Below, in pieces: positions 42,726 through 52,896 of a stretch of DNA of 64,000 nucleotides. The position numbers were made by a program, and so were the translations under genes. Source of the stretch: Lasiosphaeris hirsuta (taxonomy: Eukaryota > Ascomycota > Sordariomycetes > Sordariales > Lasiosphaeriaceae). Numbering within the stretch: position 1 is the stretch's first letter; the number at the start of each line of letters is the position of its first letter. The DNA is taken from contig JAUKUA010000001.1 in assembly GCA_030549175.1 (NCBI GenBank), positions 2,294,001 through 2,358,000 on the forward strand. Reading direction: 5' to 3'. The notes beneath the pieces are model-generated. The model was given only the letters and a program-made list of their open reading frames with translations, was not told the DNA's origin and ran no database searches.

Positions 42726-43517
42726 ATGATCTATTACACACTCACTATCGAAAACAATTCTAATCTGCCCAAGTCCTTCGTACTTTTCTAAGCCCTGCCG
42801 ACGCCAGCAAACGGCCCCTCCGGCAACGTCTACCACAATGTCTTTCTGACCTCGCCAAGAGTACCATCTGGCCAGTCCCATGTTCAATTCACACTGAGCC
42901 AGGAGTACTTTGCCATATTCGGAACCCCGAGCACGCACCAGGACGGAAACGTGGTCGTGCACACCAGCTCCTATCTCCCCGCCACCCTAGGTCCAAACGG
43001 CAGCTTCTTCACCCTCTCTACCGTCGGCGGCAGTGCGTCGGAGCCCGTCTGGGACCAGAAGGCGGCACAGGGCAAGGTTACAGCCGCCAGCGGCGGATTC
43101 ACCATCGCGGCAGATCACTCGTTTGAGTACCCCAACAGCAGTTCGTGATGCCCTCAGGAAGAAAATTCAAACACCAATGCTGACATCTCAACTTGGGTAA
43201 CAGTCTATGTTGGTTGCGGTGCGCAAACTAATCCCCCAGATGCCAACACGGTCGTCCCCATCCAGACGTACATCGCCGAACCCGGGCTGCAGAGCCAGTT
43301 TTTTCCCAGGCCCAAGTACTACGTGACCACGGGCAACTACCAGCCCGGAACCATCGTTGATCTCACCACCTTGGGCGACGTGTTGCAGGTTGACTTTACC
43401 ACCAGCGCGGTTCCCGAGGCGTCGTTCAACCTCAACAGTCACGGCGTTTTTGAGGCCGATAAAAGTGTCGGGAATAACGGTGTTTCTTGGTGCTTCGGTA
43501 GCATCTCAGATGCTTAA
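42726..43517 (+). pseudogene. Unknown fungal protein gene with one in-frame stop
   Basis: ATG 42726 reads MIYYTLTIENNSNLPKSFVL, F, then TAA at 42789-42791, then continues in the same frame ALPTPANGPSGNVYHNVFLT, QSHVQFTLSQEYFAIFG and on to 43140. A normal intron (43141-43203, GTTCGT..GCTGAC..AACAG) leads to a second exon 43204-43517 (IYVGCGAQTNPPD, PRPKYYVTTGNYQPG, GTIVDLTTLGDVLQVDFTT) with a proper stop. It would be 242 residues. The pattern of an N-terminal beta strand TIENNS, YYVTTG and TIVD.TT.GDV.QVDFT resembles an unnamed, mostly extracellular-looking fungal beta-protein family. CAA-to-TAA would explain the stop. Either a fresh pseudogene, an allele, a readthrough case or a sequencing error. 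Confidence 0.65.
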
Positions 43518-43946
43518 CTTGGAGTCGAAGTTGATTCGACGATGCCGGACGGTGTCATGGCGGTGTCATGGGAGATGTAAGCACGATCATCTTGCTTACA
43601 TACCTATTGTAAGTAAATCCATAATAGATTGTCGATGGATCACAAGAGGGAATTTGTAAAGACTCCGTGTCTAGAGTACTTACTAGCAACCAAGTTGGAC
43701 TGCTGGTTTTCTCTCGGACTGTGACGCTGTGATATGCAAGGCATTGATTGATTGCTACCTTCCCGCATCTCGGCATGTAATTCTTGTGCAAGAGGCACAA
43801 CCTACGGAAAGTCCAGGCACCTAAGAAACCCCAAATAAACCCTGAGCCGGCCAGCCAATCGACCCCCATTGCATGTCCCGTTTATATCCCAGTCATCAAA
43901 AACAAACTCAAAATCCACTGGCAACCCTACCTCGGCTTAGGCAGAC
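43518..43946. other. Intergenic spacer
   Basis: 429 bases between the 3' ends of two convergent genes; presumably terminators for both. No element recognised. Confidence 0.6.
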
Positions 43947-45405
43947 CTAAGCCCCATGCCGCCGGAGCCCCAGACCATACCGATGCCAATACCCATGGCG
44001 CCTCTCCCTCACGCTACCATGGTCGGGAACAATCTTGCCGTCGACGCACCGCGTGCCCGCCGCCAGCTGCTGCGGCACCGCGTAGCCCCAGTTGCAGAGG
44101 CCAAACATGCCGCGGTCGAGGCAGACGATGGCGCCGTGCGTGGGGCAGGAGACGCCGTTCCCCGGGACGCCCGGCGTGCTCACGCCGGGCTTGGACGTCG
44201 GGGCAGGGCCGGTGCCGTTGCCGGTGTTGTTGGTGTACTTGGGGGCCGTCATTGTCTTGGTGATGCGTGTCGTCTCGAAGATGGTCGTATACTGCACTGG
44301 TGCTGTCGTCGAGGCGTCGGTGGTGGTGGCGGCCCGGCTGCTAGGTGGGATTGGCGAGACGGGAGTGATTGAGAGCTCCTGGGGAGGGGCTGCCGAACTG
44401 GCGGGGGCCGTGCTTGTCGGGGAGGCGCCGCCGGCGGATTGGATGGTCCGGCTGTCGGAGACGAAGGTCGGCAGGTTTGAGTTCCCAGGGATCATTGAGC
44501 AGTAGTTTGCGGGCTTGGCCTTGGCTTCAACGGGATTCTCAATGATTCGGCCAAAGGCGCCGGGCTCGGGGAAGTTGAGGATGAGATGCTCGACGCTGTT
44601 GCCTGTGGAGCAAGTCGGGACATTCGGAACCCCGGGGATGTTGGCGACGAAGATGTCAGGCAGGCTGCTGATCTTGTCATCGTCCTCAGTGCCGCCGGTG
44701 ATATTGACAGGCGCGCAAGTCCTAGCCGAGATCAGTATATAAAATTCATGGAGAAGGGACTGGGTCAACGTTTTGCTTACATGTACATCTCCTTATTCCC
44801 GATCTTGTTGAACCAAGTCCAGGAGAAGGTAGCTGGGCCATTCTTGAGACTTGGTAGGGGTATTTAATGTCAGCTTGTGTCACCAAGGCGAGGAATATCA
44901 TCAGAGAAATAAGGTACACTCACAAGGCGGGGATAGGGACCAGGAACTGGCGAATGCAGTTGATACCAGAGTCATTACCGCAGTGGGCGCTGTTTTGACG
45001 GCCTTGCTCATCCGACGGAGCAGAAGGCAAGTTCTGGCTCTCGTCGGTGAAATGAGCGGGGCAGCCGCCGATGATGCTGTAGACAGTCTTGAATGAGGCT
45101 GACTTGTTCCAGCCAACAGTGCCGGGGTCGTCATACGAGATGCTGAACTGGCACGATCCGCCGCCGTGCTGGGCACCACCCGTGAACTCGACGAGTGTGA
45201 CGCCGCCAGCCTCAAGGACGGTGCGAGACTGGACCCCGAATTTGTTCTGGCAGGGAAATGGGAACAGGGGGCCGAGCGGGTCGACCTGCACAAAGGGCGG
45301 GATGTCGAGGTTGTACGGCGTTGGCGATTTCATGATCATGTGGCAGACGGCGCTGCTGAAAAACGGCGAGACGGCAAGGATTCCGAGGACGCGGTTGGCA
45401 ATCAT
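43947..45405 (-). CDS. AA11 lytic polysaccharide monooxygenase with C-terminal module
   Basis: Three exons on the minus strand: 44924-45405, 44781-44849 and 43947-44721; 441 residues. Signal peptide MIANRVLGILAVSPFFSSAV, C; after cleavage the mature protein begins HMIMKSPTPYN, so His1 of the copper brace is N-terminal as required. The second His is in GGAQHGGGSCQFSISYD. Also PAHFTDESQN, FSWTWFNKIGNKEMYMTCAP and VPTCSTGNSVEHLILNFPEP. A Ser/Thr/Pro linker (about residues 255-370) leads to CPTHGAIVCLDRGMFGLC, NWGYAVPQQLAAGTRC, a Cys-rich module often found at the end of AA11 proteins (X278-like by memory). It oxidatively cleaves chitin outside the cell or in wall remodelling. The last 20 residues may be mis-modelled if another small intron exists. 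Confidence 0.87.
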
Positions 45406-46100
45406 GATGACGGCGATGGCTCAGAAAATGCTGTTGGCTGTGGGTAGGTAGGTAGGTTGTGTTGTGAGAAATGGTCGTGGTTCTTGTCAAAGGTGGTTGT
45501 CGAAGAAAACTTGAAGGTAGTATGGCTCGTCACAGAGTGAGTGAGCGAATTGGCAAACCAATAAATACTTGTGGAGGAGAAGTGAATTTATCAAGGAAGG
45601 CACGGTGGGCGAGTAATAAATGTGAAAGACGTGTGGAGGAGAGGCAGTTTTCATCTGAGCTGCCACCAAATAAGTAAATTTCGCCGTTTGGGCAGGAAAA
45701 TGTCCACCCAGGTCAGATGGCCAGAGTTTTGAATCCGCCACCAGTGCTCACTCTACGGAGTTACAACTCTGTCAAACTGGCAGGTACCAGACAACTTAAT
45801 AGTTACGTATTTATTTCTATTAACTAACTACCGAGGTATTGACTCGGGCCTAACAAAGGGCTAATCGAGGCTGTTGGCTTTCACCTGGTTCCCCATGATT
45901 ACCTACATAGGTTCTCTGTTGCTTACTACTTCCATTCATAGATTAGTACAGATTAGAAACCCTCACATGGCGTGGCTAGGATGTTGTGATCTTGATCCAC
46001 GCGCAATGCTTCCCGTGATCTATGAGTTTGCCGCGTGTTTGCAGCCACCGCTTTCCAGCCCTTGACATTCCAGGCTTCCTGGCATACCTAGGTACCTACC
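45406..46100. other. Intergenic region (AA11 promoter side)
   Basis: About 695 bases with short GTAG repeats at about 45,440-45,455. No gene supported. Confidence 0.55.
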
Positions 46101-47468
46101 TTATATGCTGCTAGATGCGGCGCAGAATAGAATATTGCCACTGACGGTGCCGGGTCGTTCTTCATCCAAGCTGCCGCGCCTATTGTCAGCAAACTGCACC
46201 GACAGCATCATCACATCCCCAAATAATGTAGGAGTTAAGCATACCCCGTCACCGCTCTTGTTGTCCTTTCTATCTGCAAGCGAACCGGATCCAGCGCTCA
46301 TAGCAAAATCGGGACCAAAAGTCCCTCGTCCCGGGCCTTGCAAGCCGCATCGCCCCAGCAGCGGTATTGCCTCGGGATATGACAGAGTGAACGGCAGCCA
46401 GAAACTTTGGTCTACAACATGTGGGACATTCTCCGGGGTCACCTCTCTCCCCATCTCCCCCAGCCGGCTCAAAACCCCCAGCATGAGCTCCACCGCCCAC
46501 GCGCCCTCACACTTCCTCCCCCAAGCCCGGGCGAGTTGATCCAAGAGCCCGTCCAAACTCACCACACTCACCTCACCGTCTCCCCCGCTAGAAACAACCC
46601 GCTTACCGACACCATCCCACGTCCCCTCATCCACACACCTAATCCTCACCGTCCACACCCTCCCGCCCCTAACCGGCACGCCCATCTCATCCCTCCCGCC
46701 AGGCTCCGTCCCCCGCCGGACCACAGCCGACCCGGGACGACGCGCGCGCCGCCGCCGCCGATGCCCCGGGACGTCCCACCCGGCAACCCCGCCCCAGGCC
46801 AGGACGACGTCGCGGCCCGACGCCGGACACATGATGCTGACGTGGGATGGCGGTGGTGATGACGCCGAGGGGACGCCGTGCAGGTGGAGGGCGGCCCGGC
46901 CGCAGACGGCGTACCGCGTGTGAGAGAGCGTGGCGTGTAGGGTTTCGAGGAGGGCGGGAAAGTCGCCTGATCCCGCTCCTGCTGCTACTAGCTGGGAGAT
47001 AGGAGGGAGGGGAAGAAGGGGTTTGATGAGGTTGGAGAGGGCGTGTGAGGAGGGTGGGTGTTGTTCTTGTTGTGATTGTGGAGGGAAAAGAGGTGGTAGG
47101 GGTCTCATCTGGGGCATTTTGGGCTTTCCTCGTAGCGGAGGGGTGGGCCTCTGTTGAGCATTAGCTGCTGGGGGTAGCTGGTTATGAGGTATCATCCTAT
47201 CTTTTGGGCCTGTTTTTTGGGCAACCAAAGGATTTGATGAAGCTCGACTGTGCTTATCTCTTTGAGATTCTGACGTTGGGGAATGCTCTCGCGATTCTAG
47301 AGGATGCTCATCCTCCGAGCCCTGGAGCGGCTCATCGGCCTTGTACCGCTGGTATGGCGGGGAAGGCGAGACTCCCATTCGTGGTGCCAGAGGCGCACGG
47401 CACCGGCGTGTATCAGAACGCTTGAATATACGGCGAAAGACCGTCTTGATCCTGGCTGTAAAACCCAT
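46101..47468 (-). CDS. Protein of unknown function, single exon
   Basis: 455 residues from ATG 47468 (MGFTARIKTVFRRIFKRS), chosen because it opens with a basic amphipathic helix and has a purine at -3; the frame also has an ATG at 47585. Residues about 20-160 are Pro/Gln/Ser-rich and disordered. The ordered part (GDFPALLETLHATLSHTRYA, VCGRAALHLHGV, SHVSIMCPASGRDVVLAWGG) resembles fungal proteins in which a Cys-Gly-Arg-Ala-Ala segment precedes a nucleotidyltransferase-like fold, then VELMLGVLSRLGEMGREVTP and a stretch PFTLSYPEAIPLLGRCGL. I cannot name a function. It overlaps no other supported gene. Confidence 0.68.
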   Translation of the reverse strand: MGFTARIKTVFRRIFKRSDTRRCRAPLAPRMGVSPSPPYQRYKADEPLQGSEDEHPLESREHSPTSESQRDKHSRASSNPLVAQKTGPKDRMIPHNQLPPAANAQQRPTPPLRGKPKMPQMRPLPPLFPPQSQQEQHPPSSHALSNLIKPLLPLPPISQLVAAGAGSGDFPALLETLHATLSHTRYAVCGRAALHLHGVPSASSPPPSHVSIMCPASGRDVVLAWGGVAGWDVPGHRRRRRARRPGSAVVRRGTEPGGRDEMGVPVRGGRVWTVRIRCVDEGTWDGVGKRVVSSGGDGEVSVVSLDGLLDQLARAWGRKCEGAWAVELMLGVLSRLGEMGREVTPENVPHVVDQSFWLPFTLSYPEAIPLLGRCGLQGPGRGTFGPDFAMSAGSGSLADRKDNKSGDGVCLTPTLFGDVMMLSVQFADNRRGSLDEERPGTVSGNILFCAASSSI

Positions 47469-47891
47469 AGCGAAGTTATCGAGAAGGGCTGGTTGCAACA
47501 ATCGTGAGCAATAGCAGTACTGCAGAAATTGATGTACTTGAGTTCCGTACACATAATACAAAAAGGACAAAGAACAGCCTGGCATTTATATGTGGTCTAG
47601 TTGTGAGTGATGCCGCAAGATTGTTCGACTTACTGATGGTGAACAAAGGGCTTGTGCGTGGCCATGGAACTTGCGGAAGCACATGGACGAGCCGCCACAG
47701 CCAGCAAGGCCATGCTACGTGGGTGGGAACAATGGGCAAAGGTCACTTGTAGCGGCAGCTGGCGTCTGGAAACCGGCAAAAGTATCCTTTTAGGACAACC
47801 AGTCTATCTCCTCAGCCCTGCCCAACGCCTAGTCATACAATCCTGCTTCGAAGATGTGCCCGCCGAGGGTATCTCTGATTGCTATGCTCGC
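47469..47891. other. Intergenic spacer
   Basis: 423 bases between the unknown gene and the Rpn11 stop codon; no feature supported. Confidence 0.55.
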
Positions 47892-49081
47892 TCAAAGCTC
47901 TTCCTCCTCCTCCACGTCCATTTGGTCGCCGTTCGCTTGCCCGTTGGACGCCGGCTTGTCCTTTTTCGCCATGGTCGCCTCCTTGTCAATCATTTGCCTT
48001 GACACGGCGACGATATTGTCCTCGATGAGCTGTTGGCCGACATCCTCCAGATGCTTCTTCGGATCCAGCTTGCCTACGTAGCGTGTCTTGAGCTGGTCCT
48101 TGGTCAACTCAGTCTCCTCCTTGACTCTCTTCTCGTAGCCCTCGGCGAGGCTGACAAGGCGCTCGAGGCGCTCCTTTGTCCGCGATCCCTCAGTCCGGAA
48201 GTCCTCCATCTGCAGCGCCTCGGTCCACACGTGCTTGTGCAGGTTCATCAACATGTTCTCCTCCAGAGCTGTCTTGCGGTAGTTGATCCCAATCGAGTAG
48301 TAGTGTCTATTGAGGCCGTGAATCAGTGCCTGGATGGAAGGCTTGTTGAGGTGGCCCAAGTTGGACGTGCTCTGACGCGGCTCTTGACCAAGCATGAGCG
48401 ACTGGGGGTTGATGAGGCGGAAGGCGTCGATGACGACCTTGCCTTTGACGGACTGGATGGGGTCGACGACAACGGCGACGGCTCGGGGTGTCAGCTGCTC
48501 AAAGCTCTGTTGCGTGTTGATATCGACGGAAGACAGCCAGCAGCCGAAGCCAGGGTGAGAATGGTACCAGCCAACGACAGACTCGGGTCTGTTGATCGGC
48601 CGGCATCGTCAGCAGAGGGGACATGGTGCCCGGGGGGGTGGGATGCGGCATACCTTCCGGTTTGTCGCAGCATGTCCATCATCTTCATTTGGAATACCGG
48701 GTCAACGGCCTCGACACTAACTCCAGTACCACTCTGAGGCATCGCAAACACATCAACCACGCGCACAGTGAAGTCATCAACGAACTCGCCGAGCATCAGG
48801 CCCATGACTTCCATGGGGACACCGGCGCGTCCGTGCCGCAACATCTTGAGCAGGGCGAGCGAGGAAATGTAGACCGTCTCCGAGTTGTCGATGAGGCTTG
48901 TGTTGTCCTACAGAGTGCGGCCTGTCAGTGACTGCATTCCGGCGCATCCAGGTGTCTCGAGACACGGCTGGCACTCGGCGACCGGATGAGATTGAGCTCT
49001 GCTAGCAGTACGTACGGTTCCGGGGGCAGCTCCCATGCCCATGCCACCAGCGCCTGAAAGCATGCTCCTAAAACGCTCCAT
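47892..49081 (-). CDS. RPN11: 26S proteasome lid deubiquitinase Rpn11
   Basis: Three exons: 49016-49081, 48654-48907 and 47892-48588; 338 residues. The start [17 protein letters not shown] and [39 protein letters not shown] are typical of Rpn11. The JAMM metalloprotease motif is complete across intron 2: [17 protein letters not shown], with Glu in [30 protein letters not shown] and [11 protein letters not shown] follow. It removes ubiquitin chains from substrates at the proteasome lid, in nucleus and cytosol. The C-terminus carries an extra tail ending [11 protein letters not shown], longer than in yeast or human. Head-to-head with the histone deacetylase gene. Confidence 0.96.
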
Positions 49082-49983
49082 GATTGCGTCGGTGGTGGAT
49101 GGAAAGCGTAAATCCGTAGATTCGCAGGGCGAATGTGGAGGATTTTGGGTATGTTGCGTTATGGAAGAGAGAGTGCTCGCTGTGCTGCGATGCTGGGAAT
49201 GCTGAGCCATTAGGCTCAAGAGCCGCGCTAGCAACCCGTTGTTGACGAAAGCCCTGGCAGCCTGCTGCGTGATTACCTAAGGCCGGCCTGTGCAGAAAGC
49301 ATCCCACTTTGGAATTGCGATTGAGGGCCCCACCCATTTTGCGTGGGGAGCATCTAGCCTTGCAATAAAAGGCAGACCGAAGCTTAACCGGCCCAATCGC
49401 TTCCTGAACCCTGCAACACAACCTGGACGGCTTCGTCAACCGAGGTTTAACCAAGCCAATAGGCATACCGAAAAACCAGAGCTTGATCAGCCTTGCAGCC
49501 AGGATGTCCGAGTGGCTGGAGCACATGTATCGCCGCCGCTACAAGGCCAATTATGGCAGTTGGCCTCCTGCAGTCACTTCGTCTCCAGCTTCGGCTTCAA
49601 CCTTGCCTTCGCGATTCCTCAACCCGAGCCACAACCCCTCGCCCCTCTCGCGCAGCCCAATTCTCGGCACTGATTTGGACACTGGTTCAGACACCCTCAC
49701 TAATTTGCCAGTGCGACCTGCATCGCGCGACAACGGCCGTGCTGCAAGCGCCAACGACGCCGGCGAGGGCGACGAGGAAGCCGTCAAGCAGCCCCGTGTT
49801 TGGGTCTTCGACACCCCCAACATCAGAGAGGAGCCGCGCCCCATCCGTCCCTGCCCGCCCACAACCCCCAGCACCTTCGCCAACAGAATTTCCGACTTGC
49901 TGAACCCCGCGAAAATTGTCGCGACAGCTCCGACTACCACTACCTACAAGATTTGGCCAGCTCCGAACCTCCCCAAGGCGACC
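49082..49983. promoter_or_regulatory. Divergent promoter / leader region between Rpn11 and Rpd3
   Basis: About 900 bases. From 49504 an in-frame ATG ([20 protein letters not shown]) opens a frame of 160 codons that runs without stop into the Rpd3 start at 49984. So part of it may be an N-terminal extension or a long leader. The true promoters then lie within about 49,082-49,500. Confidence 0.5.
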
Positions 49984-52075
49984 ATGCCTGCGACCAACAG
50001 AGACCCGGCGGGGGTTGATAGAACCAGACCCCTCTACGAAGTTGTGAACAACGACAAGAAAAGAGTGGCCTACTTCTATGATTCCGACATTGGAAACTAC
50101 GCCTATGTCACTGGCCATCCGATGAAGCCGCATCGCATCCGGCTTGCACACAGTTTGGTCATGAACTACAACGTCTACAAGTTCCTCGAGATCTACGTAA
50201 AAGCCTCCTCCCTGCCTCCCGCCTTCTCTCATTCTCGAACGCTGACATGATTTTTTTCCTTCGCAGCGTGCAAAGCCCGCTGTCACCAGCGAAATGACAC
50301 AATTTCATACCGATGAGTATATCGAATTTCTGCAGAAGGTTACTCCCGACAACATGGACAGCTTTATGAGAGAGCAGGGCAAATACAACGTTGGGGATGA
50401 CTGCCCAGTCTTTGACGGCCTGTACGAGTTCTGCGGTATCAGTGCCGGCGGCAGCATGGAGGGCGCTGCTAGACTGAACCGCGAGAAGTGCGACATTGCT
50501 ATCAATTGGGCTGGTGGACTACATCACGCGAAGAAGAGCGAAGCAAGCGGCTTCTGCTACGTCAACGGTACGAAATACTTTGCCTAGGTGTTCTCTCTGA
50601 AACGCGGCTAACTTGTTACTAGACATCGTCCTGGCCATTCTTGAGCTATTGCGCTTCAAGAAGCGCGTCCTCTACATTGACATTGACGTCCACCACGGCG
50701 ACGGCGTCGAGGAGGCTTTTTACACTACCGACCGGGTCATGACTGTGTCGTTCCACAAATACGGCGAGTACTTCCCCGGCACTGGCGAGCTTCGCGACAT
50801 TGGTATCGGCACTGGCAAAAATTATGCTGTCAACTTCCCTCTCCGGGATGGCATTAATGATGCCACCTACGAGACCATTTTCGAGCCCGTGATCCGCTCC
50901 GTCATGCAATACTACCAACCCGAGGCCGTTGTTCTTCAGTGCGGCGGAGACAGCCTGTCGGGCGATCGCCTGGGTTGCTTCAACCTCAGCATGCGCGGCC
51001 ACGCCAATTGCGTCAACTTTGTGCGCTCGTTCGGCCTGCCCACGCTGGTGCTTGGCGGAGGCGGATACACCATGCGCAATGTTGCTCGCACATGGGCGTA
51101 CGAAACTGGAAGACTTGTTGGAGTTGAGATGGACTCGGTCCTGCCGTACAACGAGTACTACGACGTAAGGCGCTTTGCCCTTTTCTCTCGTGGTGCCTCA
51201 GCTAACAACTCTGCTAGTATTATGGCCCCGATTACGAGCTCGATGTCCGTTCTTCCAACATGGAGAACGCGAACAGCACCGAGTACCTCGAGAAGATCAA
51301 GATCGCCGTGATTGAGAATCTCAAGAAGACAGCACCAGTTCCCTCAGTTCAGATGCAAGATGTTCCGCGCCAGGGCCTCGGCATGTCGGACGACCAGGAT
51401 GACGAGCTTGATGACAACGATGAGGACGAGAACAAGGACGCCCGCATGACGCAGCGCCAATGGGAGAAGAAGGTGCACAGACAGGACGAGTACGAGGACA
51501 GTGATGATGAGGACATGGCCGAGGCAAATGGCGCTTTCAGATCCAAAGGCAGCGTCCGCCGGTCGATCCTCGACTTCCCAAACCCGAACGCGGTTGAGGA
51601 CGACATGGAGATTGATAGCGGCGTCGCCACGCCCGTCGCCAAAGCCAATGATGAAGCTGCTGACAACGACGACACAATGCTGGAGGACGCCAGGCCCGAG
51701 CCCGTCGAGACTCAGACCGAGGCTGAGGCGCCCGCAGATGTCGCACCCGCAGCTGCGGCAGAGACAGCCAAGATGGATGTTGACGGTGACGTCGACATGG
51801 CGGAGGTTGACGAGAAGGCCGGCGAGGCTACCATCAAGACCGAGGAAATCGACAGCACGGCCATCTCGGAATCGGCTCGCAAGAAGTCACCCGCCCCCGT
51901 TGCCGCTGACTCGGCCAGTGATGGAGACGCCATCAGGAACAAGGATGCCTCGGTTTCTCCGGCTGATAGTGCGACAAAGGACGACGAGGAAGCCGCGGTT
52001 GGCAACGAGACCAGTAAGCCAGCTGCCCCTTCGGGCGACGCAACAGCAGATGGCGAGGCAGACAAGCAGGCCTAG
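49984..52075 (+). CDS. RPD3: Class I histone deacetylase Rpd3
   Basis: Four exons: 49984-50196, 50267-50567, 50623-51164 and 51218-52075; 637 residues from this start. Start chosen because it gives the usual fungal Rpd3 length; the frame extends upstream to 49504 in a Pro/Thr-rich stretch. Catalytic core: [40 protein letters not shown] (the paired catalytic His), [17 protein letters not shown] (Zn Asp and His), [14 protein letters not shown] (second Zn Asp) and [14 protein letters not shown] (active-site Tyr loop; here GGYT). The last 220 residues are acidic, low-complexity ([17 protein letters not shown]). It removes acetyl groups from histone lysines within Sin3-type corepressors in the nucleus. 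Confidence 0.96.
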
Positions 52076-52896
52076 GTCGAGAGATTTCTTCAAAGTGGGG
52101 TGTTTCGGCTGGGATGGTTTGGCTTGGGTAAGGATTACCTGAGTGGACGGCGTTCGGTGAGAGGTACCATAGGTTCTCTGGCAAAAGGATGCTTTTCGTC
52201 TTTATTATGTCTGGTTGGTTTGGAGTGGCCAATGGTGAGAGGCTACCTGGATTGGACCTTCTGTATGTAGCTGCGAATACCCGTAACCCGGAAACCAAGA
52301 GTGTGTTTGCCATCGTCTACGCTCAGCCTTTACCGAGCGTGGGCTTTGCTACGGTATTCTCAGATAGAGCGAAGAAATGAGTTGTACCCAAGCCATGCGC
52401 ACCACATGTCATGTCGAGATATTTATTGGTAACCTCTTGCACCTTAGTGTATGCACACCCTCTGGTCTTCACGGGAGCGGGGTGTTATTACCTCAGGGTG
52501 TGGGGCTTATCAGTCAGTGGCACCGAGGACGAACCCCTCCCCTCGCTCCAGCTCTTGGCAAGGGCGGTCCACCCCACGACGACAATGCGGTTTCCGTAGT
52601 CGTTTGTAGTATGCGCCGTGGCCTGCCGCATGTCTCGGAGCGCGCCCGATGGTCTCGGAGAGACTCAATTAGCAGCAAGGTCCAGCCTCCAGATTTTCAT
52701 CCTTTCCCAGACCGCTCTCGTTTTCCATAGCATCCTCAACTGTCTCACCGTTGAAGCAATGATAATAATGGGTGCGTCATCGCCGCTGTTTGTTTGCTAG
52801 TCCCCAAGGCACAAAGGTGCCAATGACGTGCCAGCGTGCCTGTCGCGAATAAGCTGTCTTTGTTTCCTGGCTCCTGAGCATTCGCCGGGCCCGCAA
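52076..52896. other. Intergenic region
   Basis: 821 bases between Rpd3 and the peptidase gene. Short plus frames lack domains. The last 100 bases are the peptidase leader. Confidence 0.55.
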
